DNA of 50,102 nucleotides from Phycisphaerae bacterium (GTDB lineage Bacteria; Planctomycetota; Phycisphaerae; Phycisphaerales; SM1A02). This document shows, piece by piece, positions 1-10,352 of this stretch. The notes under the pieces were generated by a model. It saw only the letters and a program-made list of their open reading frames with translations. It was not told the DNA's origin and ran no database searches. The stretch spans positions 1-50,102 of the forward strand of contig JAEUIT010000023.1 of assembly GCA_016795035.1 (NCBI GenBank). The letters are read 5' to 3'. Numbering within the stretch: position 1 is the stretch's first letter; each line of letters starts with the position of its first letter. The position numbers and the translations under genes are program-made.

Positions 1-1
1 G

Positions 2-1864
2 CTGAGCGGCGCGAGCCTCACGGTCGAGAAGGCCTACTTGATGGGCAAGTTCGCCCGGGTGTGCCTCAAGACTCCCTACATCGACTACAACGGCCGACTG
101 TGCATGGTGAGCGCCGGGGCTGGGAACAAGAAGGCGTTCGGAATCGACCGAGCTGCGAACCCGTGGAGCGATATTCCCAAGGCCGAGCTGATCTGGATCA
201 GCGGGGCCAACGTCGCCGAGTGCGCCCCGATCACGACCGAGTACGTCTGGCAGGCACGCGAGAACGGAGCGCGGATCATCGTCGTCGATCCTCGAATCAC
301 GCCGTTGGCCCGCACCTGCGACCTGTTCCTGCCTGTCAAGCCGGGGCGCGACATCGCCCTGTTCAACGGCGTGCTGCACCTGATGATCGAGAAGGGGTGG
401 ATCGATAGGGCATTCATCGAGCGGTTCACCGTTGGCTTCGACAAGGTTGCCGAGCACGTGGCTTTCTGGAATCCCGCCAAGACCGCCGAGGTAACCGGTA
501 TCCCCGAGCGGCTGATCCGCCAGGCGGCGGAATGGTGGGGCACGGCCAAGTCCAGCTTCCTCATGCACGCCCGCGGGATCGAGCACCACAGCCACGGTGT
601 GCAAAACGTGCTCGGAGCGATCAACATCGTGCTTGCCTCGGGCCGCATCGGGCGCGAGGGGTGCGGCTACGGCACCATCACCGGCCAGGCCAACGGGCAG
701 GGCGGGCGCGAGCACGGGCAAAAGTGCGACCAACTCCCCGGCTGGCGCGATATCTCCAACCCCGTGGATCGCGCCCACATCGCCAACATCTGGGACATCG
801 CCGAGCCGGACATGCCCGGACCCGGCGTCGATTGCTACGAGATGTTCCGCAAAATCGACAAAGGCGAGATCAAGGGCCTGCTTTCGATTTGCTTCAATCC
901 GATGGTGTCGCTCCCGGACAACGCCTTCATCGCCCGTGCCTTGGGCAAGCTGGAGTTCTACGTCGCCATCGACTTCTTCATGAACGAGACGGCGCGGCAT
1001 GCGGACATCGTGCTACCCGGCTCCCTGCAGGAAGAGGACGAAGGCGTGGTCACGCAGATCGAGGGAAAGGTCATCAAGATCAACAAGGCAGTGGACTGCC
1101 CCGGGGATGCCCGGCAGGACTGGCGGATTGTCCAGGACATCGCCGCCGCACTGGACCGGCCCAAGGGCTTCACGTTCAGCGAGCCACGCGCGATCTTTGA
1201 TGAACTCCGCAGCGCCAGCAAGGGGGGCGTCGCGGACTACTCTGGGATCACCTATGAGAAGATCGAGCGGCAATACGGCGTCTGCTGGCCGTGCTACAGC
1301 GAGGATCCCAGCGGCAAGCCGATCGACCATACGGGCACGCCGCGGCTCTTTGAGCCCGGTTCGTGGAACGTGGTCGCCAAGGGCACGGGCCCGTTCTACT
1401 TCCCGGACGGCAAGGCCCGCTTCAACGTAGCCCCGTACACGCCGCCCGCGGAAGATGTGGACACGGAGTACCCGCTCATGCTGACGACGGGGCGCGTTGT
1501 CAGTCAGTTCCTCTCGGGCACACAGACCCGGCGAATCGGTCCATTGGTAGACCAGTACCCCGAGCCGCGCATCGAGATGCACCCGCAGCTTGCTGAGAGG
1601 ATGGGGATCAGAGACGGAGACTGGGTGACGGCCGAGTCCCGTCGCGGTGACTGCACGCTGCAGGCGATGGTCGTGACGACGATCCGCCCGGACACCATCT
1701 TCATTCCCTACCACTGGCCCGGCCGCAAGAGCGCCAACCAACTCACGATCTCGGCTCAGGACCCGATCTCCAAGATCCCCGAGTACAAGGTGTGTGCGGC
1801 CCGCATCCGCAAGGCCGACGGGCCGCCGGACTGGGCGGGGCATTTGGAGCCGCAACAGGGTTAA
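2..1864 (+). CDS. Molybdopterin oxidoreductase, nitrate reductase-like catalytic subunit (5' partial)
   Basis: This is the catalytic subunit of a Mo-bis-MGD enzyme, most like assimilatory or periplasmic nitrate reductases (NasA/NarB/NapA group). The frame is open from the first bases of the window, so the N-terminus, including any 4Fe-4S motif, lies outside. The first ATG in frame is at 38. Visible family features are [12 protein letters not shown] and [10 protein letters not shown] in the cofactor-binding region, the glycine-rich block [14 protein letters not shown] typical of nitrate reductases, [14 protein letters not shown], and a C-terminal molydopterin dinucleotide-binding domain beginning near YPLMLTTGR. 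It is followed after 16 bases by a ferredoxin-type subunit, then by Rieske, membrane and NarK-type genes, which supports nitrate as substrate. Formate dehydrogenase is the main alternative, but the transporter context argues against it. The exact class (Nas or Nap) cannot be settled without the N-terminus. Confidence 0.85.
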   Translation: MSGASLTVEKAYLMGKFARVCLKTPYIDYNGRLCMVSAGAGNKKAFGIDRAANPWSDIPKAELIWISGANVAECAPITTEYVWQARENGARIIVVDPRITPLARTCDLFLPVKPGRDIALFNGVLHLMIEKGWIDRAFIERFTVGFDKVAEHVAFWNPAKTAEVTGIPERLIRQAAEWWGTAKSSFLMHARGIEHHSHGVQNVLGAINIVLASGRIGREGCGYGTITGQANGQGGREHGQKCDQLPGWRDISNPVDRAHIANIWDIAEPDMPGPGVDCYEMFRKIDKGEIKGLLSICFNPMVSLPDNAFIARALGKLEFYVAIDFFMNETARHADIVLPGSLQEEDEGVVTQIEGKVIKINKAVDCPGDARQDWRIVQDIAAALDRPKGFTFSEPRAIFDELRSASKGGVADYSGITYEKIERQYGVCWPCYSEDPSGKPIDHTGTPRLFEPGSWNVVAKGTGPFYFPDGKARFNVAPYTPPAEDVDTEYPLMLTTGRVVSQFLSGTQTRRIGPLVDQYPEPRIEMHPQLAERMGIRDGDWVTAESRRGDCTLQAMVVTTIRPDTIFIPYHWPGRKSANQLTISAQDPISKIPEYKVCAARIRKADGPPDWAGHLEPQQG

Positions 1865-1880
1865 GACGATCGGAGCCAGC

Positions 1881-2519
<639 letters not shown>

Positions 2520-2554
2520 CGGACACCTCCCGCGTACCAGTCTCGGAGTTCAGT

Positions 2555-3109
2555 ATGGCTCAGGACAACCCCCTCTCATCCCAACTCCGTGTCCTTACCC
2601 CCGACGGCCGCCCTTCCGACGAGCAGCCAAAGTGGCGCAAGGACTTCCCGATCGACACCGCGCAGGATAACTACGTCGCGCGTCGGGACTTCACCAAGTT
2701 CATGGTCCTGATCAGCGGTTCCTTCGTCGCTGGCCAAGCGTGGATCGCGCTCAAGACGCTCGGAGGCAAGCCCACCGGGCCCGGGCCTCGTGCGATCGCT
2801 GAGGTTCGGGACATCGCCATCGGGCAAGCGGCGACGTTTTCGTACCCCGGCGAGCACGATGTGTGCCTGCTGGTCCGCGCGGGTGAGGAGGAGTTCCTCG
2901 CCTACAGCAACAAGTGTTCCCACCTTTCGTGCCCGGTGACGCCGGATGTCGGCTCGGGGCGGCTTCTGTGCCCGTGTCACCACGGGTCGTTCGACCTGGC
3001 GACGGGCCGGCCGCTGGCTGGGCCGCCGCGTCGGCCGCTCGCGCGGATCGTGCTCGAGGTGCGTGACGGGACCATCTACGCTACCGACGTCGAGGAGAGG
3101 ACCGTATGA
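2555..3109 (+). CDS. Rieske [2Fe-2S] protein
   Basis: A 184-residue Rieske protein. The two cluster boxes are clear: CSHLSC, with C121 and H123 as ligands and C126 for the disulfide, and CPCHHGS, with C139 and H142 as ligands and C141 as disulfide partner. The N-terminal part has [11 protein letters not shown] followed by a hydrophobic stretch at about 49-66. This resembles a Tat-type signal or membrane anchor, as in bc1-complex Rieske proteins. The long open frame upstream of 2555 is an overlap with the ferredoxin gene; the ATG at 2555 gives a sensible N-terminus. Its place between the ferredoxin subunit and a small membrane protein suggests that it links the quinone pool or another donor to the nitrate reductase. 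Its stop overlaps the next start in an ATGA. Confidence 0.88.
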   Translation: MAQDNPLSSQLRVLTPDGRPSDEQPKWRKDFPIDTAQDNYVARRDFTKFMVLISGSFVAGQAWIALKTLGGKPTGPGPRAIAEVRDIAIGQAATFSYPGEHDVCLLVRAGEEEFLAYSNKCSHLSCPVTPDVGSGRLLCPCHHGSFDLATGRPLAGPPRRPLARIVLEVRDGTIYATDVEERTV

Positions 3110-3378
3110 GCCAGCAGCGATTCTCCTCCCCGCCCCCGCGTTCGACTCGGCCGACCGGCGCTGCGCCGAGCCGCGCAACCACCGAGAATCGCACGGCGAT
3201 CGTCCTAGGCATCCTCAGCATCGTGCTCATCATCGCGATGATGCAACTCTGGCTCCTGACGGCGACGATGAACGCGTTCCTTGGGGGCGATCATGCCGTC
3301 GCAGGGCCAGCTCTTGGTGCGAGCGTGGTGTGCCTTCTATTGAACCTCGGCTTGCTGAGATACCTGTCGCTCCTGTAG
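3106..3378 (+). CDS. Small two-helix membrane protein of the nitrate operon
   Basis: A 90-residue protein starting in an ATGA overlap with the Rieske stop, so the genes are translationally coupled. The first 30 residues are Pro/Ser/Arg-rich and soluble. Two hydrophobic segments follow, [22 protein letters not shown] and [21 protein letters not shown] (about residues 31-52 and 67-88). I do not recognise a characterised family; it may be one of the small DUF proteins that accompany planctomycete nitrate reductases. By position it could anchor the Rieske/ferredoxin module to the membrane. That role is inference only. Confidence 0.75.
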   Translation: MSQQRFSSPPPRSTRPTGAAPSRATTENRTAIVLGILSIVLIIAMMQLWLLTATMNAFLGGDHAVAGPALGASVVCLLLNLGLLRYLSLL

Positions 3379-3386
3379 AGGCCGCG

Positions 3387-4604
3387 ATGACGACAACGCC
3401 GAGCGCCCTTAGCGCGAGCATGCCGTCCACGATGCCAGCGGGCAACCGCCTCCAGTTGCTGCTTGGCACAGGCGCGTTCGCGGCCTGCTTCGCGGTGTTC
3501 GGGAGCGTCTCAGCGCTGATGCCGACGCTGAAGCATGAACTGGCGCTATCGCCCATCCAGGCAAGCATCGCTCTGGCGGTGCCGGTGCTTCTTGGAAGCC
3601 TCGGGCGCATCCCGCTGGGGATGCTGACCGACCGCTGGGGCGGGCGGTGGCTGTTCGTCGCGGTAATGGCCGCCTCGGCGCTGGCGGCTTTCGGCATGGG
3701 CTTCGCAAGTGGTTACGCGGGGCTGATCGCGTGCGGATTCTTCACCGGGGTAGGGCTGGCGAGCTTCTCGGTGGGGGTCGGGTTCGTCAGCCCGTGGTAT
3801 CCGCGGCAGAAGCAAGGTGCGGCCTTAGGCCTCTACGGTGCCGGGACGATCGGGCAGTCGGTCGCGGCGTTCGGCGCGCCGATGATCGCGGCGGCGATGG
3901 GACTTGCGTGGGGCTTCTGGAGCGTCGCGATTTTGGCGGTGACGTGGATGGTCGTGTTCGCGGCTCTGGCGCGCAACGCTCCTCGCGCGGCCGGTCCGCG
4001 GAAAACCGCAGGCGTGCGCGAAATGTTCCGTCCCCTCGCCGACCGCGCCAGCTGGCGATTGAGTCTGTACTACTTCCTCACCTTCGGCGGCTTCGTGGCG
4101 ATGGCGGTGTACCTGCCGATCTTCCTGACGGATATGTTCGCGCTGACGCCAAGGGACGCGGGGCTGCGCACCGCCGGCTTTGTGGCCTTAGCCACCCTCG
4201 CGCGGCCGTTCGGAGGCATCCTGGCAGATCGTATGGGCGGGCGTTCTATCCTGCTGTGGGTCTTTCCGGCCGTGTTCGTCGCCGCGATTTTCCTAGCCTG
4301 TCCGACTATGCCAACGTTCACCATCGGGGCATTGGGCATGGCCGTGGCGATCGGGCTGGGCAACGGCGCGGTATTCAAATTGGTGCCTGAGTACTTTCCG
4401 AACTCTGTCGGGAGCGTCACAGGGCTCGTGGGAGCGGCGGGCGGGCTGGGCGGCTTCTTCCCACCGCTTGTCTTGGGGGTGATCCGCGAAGCTACGGGCG
4501 CATACACGCTCGGATTCGTGCTGCTGGGGGCCTTCGCAATGTTCTGCTTCCTCCTGGCGCGGACACGACCTCGCTTCGATACTTCGCCGACCGGCACTGG
4601 TTGA
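3387..4604 (+). CDS. narK: NarK-type nitrate/nitrite transporter (MFS)
   Basis: A 405-residue major facilitator with about twelve hydrophobic segments. Family marks are the loop 2-3 motif [15 protein letters not shown], the stretch [20 protein letters not shown], and the second nitrate signature [16 protein letters not shown] near residue 325. This signature is characteristic of NarK/NasA-type nitrate and nitrite porters. The frame is open far upstream, but the ATG at 3387 is only 8 bases after the previous stop and starts a normal-length transporter. It closes the operon: uptake of nitrate or export of nitrite for the reductase encoded in front. Whether it is a proton symporter or an antiporter cannot be told by eye. 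Confidence 0.9.
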   Translation: MTTTPSALSASMPSTMPAGNRLQLLLGTGAFAACFAVFGSVSALMPTLKHELALSPIQASIALAVPVLLGSLGRIPLGMLTDRWGGRWLFVAVMAASALAAFGMGFASGYAGLIACGFFTGVGLASFSVGVGFVSPWYPRQKQGAALGLYGAGTIGQSVAAFGAPMIAAAMGLAWGFWSVAILAVTWMVVFAALARNAPRAAGPRKTAGVREMFRPLADRASWRLSLYYFLTFGGFVAMAVYLPIFLTDMFALTPRDAGLRTAGFVALATLARPFGGILADRMGGRSILLWVFPAVFVAAIFLACPTMPTFTIGALGMAVAIGLGNGAVFKLVPEYFPNSVGSVTGLVGAAGGLGGFFPPLVLGVIREATGAYTLGFVLLGAFAMFCFLLARTRPRFDTSPTGTG

Positions 4605-4637
4605 GGGGACAGAGACTCGGCGGGCGCGCACCGCGTG

Positions 4638-5201
4638 TTACTCGGGCGGACGAAGCCCACGCCTCGCCCGCATCTCCGATCCGACCGCCGAAAGATCGGT
4701 CGGCGAGAGTAGCGATCCCGCCAGTGGGAACACTTCCGCTTCCTCGAGATGGATGTGCTCGCGGTACAGCTCACGTAGCGTCGCAAGGATCGTGCCGAGC
4801 TCGGTGAACCGCTCGGCTGGCAAAGATCCGTCACTCAGCCAACCTTCGAGCAGGCCATTCACCTGCGCATGGAGCCGGTCCGCCTGCTCGTGGTCGCCCT
4901 CCAGCCGCACGATCGCGCTGCAGTCCTGGCCTTGGGTCGCTGCCGCGGCCCTGAGCCGCGGGAACAGCGACTCTTCCTCGTCCGCCGTGTGCTTGGGCGC
5001 AGCCTTGGCAAAGTACTGCTGCGCATTGCGGATCGCTGCTGCCGTCGGTGTGTCGAGCGGGGCGCCCGCGTGCTCTCGCACCGCCCGTTGCAACAGTTCT
5101 AGAAACATCTCGATCCGTCGGTGGCAGTCCGTGAGCAGCCCGATGGGTTCGTCGAAGTCGTGGTCGGGGGTATGACCGAGGATGTTTAGCGCGGCAGCCA
5201 T
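4638..5201 (-). CDS. Hemerythrin-like domain protein
   Basis: A 187-residue, mostly helical protein with hemerythrin-type histidines and acidic residues in the expected order: LLTDCHRRIEMFLE near the start, KHTADEEESLFPRL, LEGDHEQADRLH, and YREHIHLEEAEVFPLA near the C-terminus. Such domains bind a di-iron centre and sense or carry O2 or NO. The ATG at 5201 gives a natural N-terminus; the open frame extends further to 5495 but then runs through the divergent gene. Convergent with narK (33 bases between stops) and divergent from another hemerythrin-like gene 20 bases away. Proximity to nitrate reduction suggests a role in NO or oxygen handling, which is inference. Confidence 0.82.
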   Translation of the reverse strand: MAAALNILGHTPDHDFDEPIGLLTDCHRRIEMFLELLQRAVREHAGAPLDTPTAAAIRNAQQYFAKAAPKHTADEEESLFPRLRAAAATQGQDCSAIVRLEGDHEQADRLHAQVNGLLEGWLSDGSLPAERFTELGTILATLRELYREHIHLEEAEVFPLAGSLLSPTDLSAVGSEMRARRGLRPPE

Positions 5202-5221
5202 GCTTTGAATACTAACACTCG

Positions 5222-5440
5222 ATGGTGCACGACGACTCCAACCAGCCGCTCCCACTGACCCCGCCCCTGAAACGTCAGGCGACGCTCCAGCCCCTGTCGC
5301 GTGAGCACATGGGCGGGCTGATCCAGGCTCGGAGCCTGCGCCAGGCCGCGGATCTGGATCGCGCGAGTCGCGTTCGCGCGATCGACGGGTTCCTAGAGGC
5401 GTGGCGTTCGGAGATCCGGGCACACTTCGATGATGAAGAG
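5222..5440 (+). pseudogene. Truncated hemerythrin-like gene, cut at a sequence junction
   Basis: The frame starting at ATG 5222 encodes the first part of a second hemerythrin-type protein: LQPLSREHMGGLIQARSLR, then a helix ending in EIRAHFDDEE, where such proteins normally continue into a second helix. Directly after DEE, at about 5440, the frame becomes a low-complexity Arg/Ser string that lies out of frame over the neighbouring methyltransferase gene, and it stops at 5554. The gene therefore looks cut by an insertion, a deletion or an assembly join. It is divergent from the intact hemerythrin gene with only 20 bases between start codons. Confidence 0.65.
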
Positions 5441-5463
5441 CCACCGACATCGAGACGCGCCGA

Positions 5464-5973
5464 GTGCGCGAGCGAGAGAAGTACCTCGCGCTCACGAAGT
5501 CGCCGACCTACGGGGCGACGAACCACGGGCGCAACGCGTATGCGCTGGTCCTGAAGCACGCGCCGCGCTTCGTGATCGACTTCGGCTGCGGGCGGAACGA
5601 CTTCATCCGCGGGCTTCGGCGTCGCGGTGTCGATGGGCTCGGCGTCGACTTCGCGTTCGAGGACGCGGACATCCTCGCCCCGATGCACCGCGTCCCGATC
5701 GCGGATGGCGTGGCCGACGTCGTGACCAGCTTCGACGCGCTTGAGCACCTGCTCACGGAGGACGTGCCGCTGGTCCTCGACGAGATGCGTCGCGTGGCTC
5801 GACCTGGCGGACGCTTCGTGCTGTCGATAGCGAATCGTCCGTCGCGGATCACCGTGAACGGCGAGGGACTGCATCCGACCGTGCGGCCGCTCCGATGGTG
5901 GCTCGCCGAGATCGCCCGCGTCGGCAAGGTCATCGCGTCGCGACCCTACATCGAGGGAACCTTCCATGCGTGA
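5464..5973 (+). CDS. SAM-dependent class I methyltransferase (possibly 5' truncated)
   Basis: A 169-residue methyltransferase of the Methyltransf_11 type. Motif I is FVIDFGCGRNDF at about residues 35-46, an acidic residue follows in GVDFAFEDADI, and the later motifs are FDALEHLL and RVARPGGRFVLSIANRP. The start used is a GTG at 5464. The same frame is open back to a stop at 5434-5436, and the extra residues (TDIETRRVRERE) look protein-like, so the original start may have been lost at the junction near 5440. The substrate is unknown. The stop overlaps the next gene by 8 bases, marking a compact cassette with the two genes downstream. Confidence 0.75.
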   Translation: MREREKYLALTKSPTYGATNHGRNAYALVLKHAPRFVIDFGCGRNDFIRGLRRRGVDGLGVDFAFEDADILAPMHRVPIADGVADVVTSFDALEHLLTEDVPLVLDEMRRVARPGGRFVLSIANRPSRITVNGEGLHPTVRPLRWWLAEIARVGKVIASRPYIEGTFHA

Positions 5974-6868
5974 CAACGCCACCGACATCGCCGCGCTGCA
6001 GGCCGGTCTCGCGCAACGCAAGCCCGCTCGCTCCGGCGTACGTCTCTACACCGCCGACTTCGACGGCGTCTCGCTCTGCGACTTCTATCGTGGGCGGCAC
6101 GCGTTCCTCGTCCTCTCCGGTCCGAGCCTCGCGTCGATGGACCTGTCGCAACTCGCGCGTCGCGGCGTCGTCACGATGGGCGTCAACAACTCTTGGGCCG
6201 TGCACCGCCCGACGCTCTGGACCTGCGTCGACTGCCCCGACCGCTTCATCGATACCGGCTGGAAGGACCCGGGCATCGTGAAGCTCGTGCCGATGGAACA
6301 CTGGAACCGGCGTCTCCGCGTCGCGCTGGGCGAGGGGAAGTTCCGGGCGAGCCAGTTCCGCGTGCGCGAGATGCCGTCGGTCCTTCTCTACCGCCGCAAC
6401 GAGCACTTCGACCCGACACGCTTCCTCGCCGAAGACGCGATCTGCTGGGGCAACCCCTCGAGCACGACGGACTCGCTCGGCATCAAGGGCAAGCGATCCG
6501 TGATGCTCGCGGCACTGTCGCTCCTTCATTACCTCGGATTCCGCCACGTCTATCTCGTCGGCGCGGACTTCCGGATGAGCGAGACGGAGAAGTACGCCTT
6601 CGATGAGGGCCGGACGAAGGTGGCGATCCGCCACAACAACGTGCTCTACGAGTCGCTCGACAGGCGGTTCAAGGCGCTCGCGCCGCACTTCGCCGAGCAC
6701 GGCTTCAAGGTCTGGAACTGCACGCCCGGCAGCGGGCTGACGGCGTTCCCGCAGATGGACTACGCGGAGGCGGTCGAGCGGGCCGGTGCCGAGTGCTCGA
6801 AGCCGATCGACACGCGCGGGTGGTACGCGCCCATGAAGGGCGAGAAGGGCGAGGAGAAGAAGCCATGA
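5966..6868 (+). CDS. DUF115/MAF-like hypothetical protein
   Basis: A 300-residue protein with the pattern of DUF115 (MptE/Maf-like Rossmann) proteins. FLVLSGPSLASMDLSQLARR resembles the nucleotide-binding turn; GVVTMGVNNSW and LWTCVDCPDRF follow, and LGFRHVYLVGADFRMSE marks the conserved aspartate block. Relatives occur in glycan or surface-modification loci and also in phage genomes. The start at 5966 overlaps the methyltransferase stop by 8 bases, and its own stop overlaps the next start (ATGA), so the three genes are probably translated together. The C-terminus ends in a short Lys/Glu-rich tail. The family call comes from motif resemblance only. Confidence 0.6.
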   Translation: MRDNATDIAALQAGLAQRKPARSGVRLYTADFDGVSLCDFYRGRHAFLVLSGPSLASMDLSQLARRGVVTMGVNNSWAVHRPTLWTCVDCPDRFIDTGWKDPGIVKLVPMEHWNRRLRVALGEGKFRASQFRVREMPSVLLYRRNEHFDPTRFLAEDAICWGNPSSTTDSLGIKGKRSVMLAALSLLHYLGFRHVYLVGADFRMSETEKYAFDEGRTKVAIRHNNVLYESLDRRFKALAPHFAEHGFKVWNCTPGSGLTAFPQMDYAEAVERAGAECSKPIDTRGWYAPMKGEKGEEKKP

Positions 6869-7872
6869 GCTCGAACCCGGACGCGCTGAAGTACTTCCTC
6901 TACATCCCCGTGTGGGCGACGACGCAGCAGCCGCCCTCGACGACCGAGGGCTCAACGGAACAGTCGACCGAAGCGTCCTCGTCGTCGAGCGCATCGAGCA
7001 GCTCGATGACGGATTCGGTGTCGAGCGGTAGTTCGAGCGGCGGGTCCTCGGGTGGCTCATCCGGCGGCACGTCGGGCGAGTCGTCTGGTGGCGGAAGCTC
7101 CGGCGGCGGGAGCAGCGGCGGCGGTGGGACATCGGGCGGCGGTGGAACGAGCGGCGGAGGCGGATCTTCTGGAGGTGGCGGCTCGAGCGGAGGCGGATCG
7201 GGAAGCGGCAGCTCGAGCAGTTGCTTCCTCTTCGGCACACTCGTCACCATGGCCGACGGTCGTCGCGTCCCGATCGAGACGCTTCAGCCGGGTGACGCCG
7301 TCGCGTCGCTCCAGATCCCCGGTCTCGTGGTCGACGTCGACTACCGCGCGCAGTACGACTGGCTCTCGACCTGGGGCCTCGACGGCGTGGTCCGCCGCGC
7401 GCAGCCGGTCGGCTCGGTGAGGCTCGGCACGCACGACGGGTTCGTCGTCCTCAACGGCCGCGTGAAGTGCACGCCGGAGCACCCCATCCTCGTTCGGCGG
7501 GACGATCTGTGGGGCTTCGTCTCGGCGGAGTTCGTCGAGGTCGGCGATGCGCTCTTCCTCGACGGCCTCGGAGAGGAGGTCGTCGCAACGGTCGAGCGGA
7601 TCGCGGGTCGCGTGCGAACGGTCGCGCTGCACGTGCCGCTGACCAACACCCTGCTGGTGGACGGGGTCTGGGCGCACAACGACACGGGGCTCACCCAGTT
7701 GACTTCGACCAGCTCGTCGAGCTCGTCCTCGTCCGGATCGTCGAAGAGCAGCGGGTCGAGCTTCTCCAGCAGTTCGGGCACGATCGCGCCGTCGATCCTG
7801 ACGAGCGGCACGGGAAGCAGCAGCATCGGTGTGAGCGACAACAGCGGGAGCAGCAACAACACGGCGGTGTGA
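6865..7872 (+). CDS. Hint (intein-like) domain protein with Ser/Gly-rich flanks
   Basis: A 335-residue protein. Residues 1-30 are ordinary, 31-119 are almost pure Ser/Gly/Thr, 120-272 form a Hint domain, and 278-335 are again Ser-rich. The Hint domain begins with Cys120 (CFLFGTLVTMADGRRVPIE, block A), has CTPEHPIL (T203, H206, block B) and ends with LLVDGVWAHN (H271, N272, block G). All residues needed for the N-S acyl shift and Asn cyclisation are therefore present. The residue after HN is Asp, not Cys/Ser/Thr, so classical splicing is not expected; bacterial intein-like (BIL) cleavage is more likely. The ATG at 6865 overlaps the upstream stop. The gene converges on copA with 5 bases between stops. 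Confidence 0.8.
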   Translation: MSSNPDALKYFLYIPVWATTQQPPSTTEGSTEQSTEASSSSSASSSSMTDSVSSGSSSGGSSGGSSGGTSGESSGGGSSGGGSSGGGGTSGGGGTSGGGGSSGGGGSSGGGSGSGSSSSCFLFGTLVTMADGRRVPIETLQPGDAVASLQIPGLVVDVDYRAQYDWLSTWGLDGVVRRAQPVGSVRLGTHDGFVVLNGRVKCTPEHPILVRRDDLWGFVSAEFVEVGDALFLDGLGEEVVATVERIAGRVRTVALHVPLTNTLLVDGVWAHNDTGLTQLTSTSSSSSSSSGSSKSSGSSFSSSSGTIAPSILTSGTGSSSIGVSDNSGSSNNTAV

Positions 7873-7877
7873 TCGCG

Positions 7878-10352
7878 TCAGCCGGGTAGTCCTCGTCGTC
7901 GGAGGCGCAGGCTGTTGAGCACCACGCTCACACTGCTGAACGCCATTGCCGCGCTCGCGATGATCGGGGAGAGCAACCAGCCCGTGAACGGGTAGAGAAC
8001 GCCTGCGGCGACGGGGATGCCGAGCACGTTGTAGATGAACGCCCAGAAGAGGTTCTGCTTGATCGTCCGCATGGTCGCATGCGACAGCGCGATGGCCTCC
8101 GGAACGCTCCGCAGGTCGCCACGGATCAGCGTGATGTCGGACGACTCGATCGCGACGTCGGTGCCGGTGCCGATCGCCATCCCCACGTTCGCCTGCGCGA
8201 GCGCCGGCGCGTCGTTGATGCCGTCCCCGACCATGCCCACGACCTCGCCCCGTTCCTGAAGCTCTCGCACCTTCTCGGCCTTGTCCTTCGGGAGCACCTC
8301 GGCGAACACCTCATCCACGGACACCTGGGCCGCGACCGTCTCGGCCGTGCGCCGATTGTCGCCGGTCATCATCACCACGCGCAGGCCGATGCCGTGCATG
8401 CGGGCGACCGCATCGCGCGACTCCGGCTTCACCCGATCCGCGACGGCGACGATCCCGGCCTCGTGCCCATCGACGGCGACGAACATCGGCGTCTTGCCCG
8501 CGGCCGCCAGCTCACCTGCACGTTCCGCGAGAGTCACCAGGATGCCTCGCTCCGAAAGGAGGCTTGCCTTTCCCACGAGCACGGATCGCCCTTCGACGGT
8601 CGCCTCCACACCGTGGCCCACGATCGCGCGGAACCCCGTCGGGTCCACAGGCGCCAAGCCGCGCGCGATCGCGCCGCGGACGATTGCCGCCGCCAGCGGG
8701 TGCTCGCTCGTCCGCTCGGCCGACGCCGCGAACCGAAGCAGTTCCTCCTCGGTGAATCCCGCGCCGGGCACGCCGTCGGTGAGCGCCGGCTTCCCCTCGG
8801 TGATCGTCCCGGTCTTGTCGAGCACGATCGTCGAGAGCTTGTGCGCCGTCTCGAGCGCCTCGCCGCCCTTGATGAGGATGCCCCGCTCCGCGCCGCGGCC
8901 CGTGCCGACCATGATGGCCGTCGGCGTCGCGAGCCCGAGCGCACACGGACATGCGATCACGAGGACCGACACCGCCGTCACGAGCGCCATGCTCAGGCGC
9001 GACTCCATGGGCGAGGCGAACCACCAGACGACGAACGTGCCGATGGCGATCGCGATCACGATCGGGACGAAGATCCCGCTGATCCGGTCGACCAGCCGCG
9101 CGATCGGCGCCTTGCTCCCCTGCGCCTCCTGCACGAGACGCACGATCTGCTGGAGCGCCGTGTCGCGACCGACCTTGGTCGCGACGACGCGTAGCGCGCC
9201 CGTCGTGTTGAGCGTCGCGCCGAACACCTCGCTGCCCGTCTCCTTCTCGACGGGCACGCTCTCCCCGGTCAGCATCGACTCGTCCACCGCCGACGCGCCG
9301 GACTCGACGCGCCCGTCGACGGGGATCTTCTCGCCGGGGCGGATCAGCACCGTGTCCCCGACGACCACGGTCTCGACGCGCACCTCGGTCTCCACGCCGC
9401 CCCGGATCACGCGGGCGGTCGCGGGCTGCATGCCGATCAGGCGCCTGATGGCGGCGCTGGTTCGGCTGGTCGCGCGTGCCTCCAGGTACTTGCCGAGGAG
9501 TATCAGCACGATGATCACCGCAGCCGCCTCGTAGTAGACGGGCACCATGACCATGCCCCCCATCGCGGCGACCGCATGTTCGCCGTGGGACTCGCCGGGT
9601 CCTGCGGCTCGAGTCGCGCTTGCGAAGAAGGCTGGCCACCCCGTCGCCGCCAGCGAATAGAGGTACGCCGCGCCGGTGCCCAGAGCGACGAGCGTGTCCA
9701 TGTTCGCGCTGAAGTGCCGGGCACCCATGAGCGCCGAGCGGAAGAACCTCGCCCCGCACCAGAACATGACCGGCGTGGTCAACGCAAGCTGCAGCCAGTT
9801 GATCCACGAGACGTTCAGCCACGCGATCGATCCGTGCGACATCGCGATCACGAGGACGGGAACCGAGAGGACCGCGCCGATGACCGTCTTGCGGAGAAGT
9901 TCGCGAGCCTCGCCCTCGCCGACGTCCATGTGGGCGGTGTGGTCGTCGTGGCCGTGGGCGATCCGGTCGCGTTCGCCCGCGTCGTGACCATGTCCCGCGT
10001 GCTCATGCTCGGCCCTCGGCATCGTCGGTGGCACGATGGCGCGGTAGCCCAGGTCCTCGACCGCCCGACCGAGCGTCGCCGGGGTCGTCTGCGACGGGTC
10101 GTACCTGACGGTCGCGACCTTGGTCGCAAAGTTGACGTGCGCCGATCCAACGCCCGGCGACTTGCCGAGGCGCTTCTCGATGCGCGAGGCACAACCTGCG
10201 CAGGACATCCCCTCGATCGGAAGATCGCACCGTTCCTCGGCGGTCGGGCGCGTCTCGGCCGATGCCTGCCCATCATGCTCCGATGCCGCACCCGTGCGAG
10301 CGTGCTGGTGGTGATGCTCGTGCCGATGCGGATCACTCTGCTGGTCTGTCAT
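7878..10352 (-). CDS. copA: Copper-translocating P1B-type ATPase
   Basis: An 824-residue heavy-metal ATPase that pumps Cu+ (or Ag+) out of the cytoplasm. It has a His-rich N-terminus (residues 8-17), an HMA domain with GMSCAGC (C51 and C54), a second His-rich linker at about 115-141, the transmembrane CPC motif at 468-470 ([12 protein letters not shown]), the phosphorylation site DKTGT at 512-516, HPLAAAIV in the nucleotide-binding domain, TGDN, and [13 protein letters not shown] with the CxxC HMA domain points to copper or silver and not zinc or cadmium. Its start overlaps the stop of the outer-membrane factor gene, so it is the last gene of the efflux operon. Confidence 0.95.
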   Translation of the reverse strand: MTDQQSDPHRHEHHHQHARTGAASEHDGQASAETRPTAEERCDLPIEGMSCAGCASRIEKRLGKSPGVGSAHVNFATKVATVRYDPSQTTPATLGRAVEDLGYRAIVPPTMPRAEHEHAGHGHDAGERDRIAHGHDDHTAHMDVGEGEARELLRKTVIGAVLSVPVLVIAMSHGSIAWLNVSWINWLQLALTTPVMFWCGARFFRSALMGARHFSANMDTLVALGTGAAYLYSLAATGWPAFFASATRAAGPGESHGEHAVAAMGGMVMVPVYYEAAAVIIVLILLGKYLEARATSRTSAAIRRLIGMQPATARVIRGGVETEVRVETVVVGDTVLIRPGEKIPVDGRVESGASAVDESMLTGESVPVEKETGSEVFGATLNTTGALRVVATKVGRDTALQQIVRLVQEAQGSKAPIARLVDRISGIFVPIVIAIAIGTFVVWWFASPMESRLSMALVTAVSVLVIACPCALGLATPTAIMVGTGRGAERGILIKGGEALETAHKLSTIVLDKTGTITEGKPALTDGVPGAGFTEEELLRFAASAERTSEHPLAAAIVRGAIARGLAPVDPTGFRAIVGHGVEATVEGRSVLVGKASLLSERGILVTLAERAGELAAAGKTPMFVAVDGHEAGIVAVADRVKPESRDAVARMHGIGLRVVMMTGDNRRTAETVAAQVSVDEVFAEVLPKDKAEKVRELQERGEVVGMVGDGINDAPALAQANVGMAIGTGTDVAIESSDITLIRGDLRSVPEAIALSHATMRTIKQNLFWAFIYNVLGIPVAAGVLYPFTGWLLSPIIASAAMAFSSVSVVLNSLRLRRRGLPG

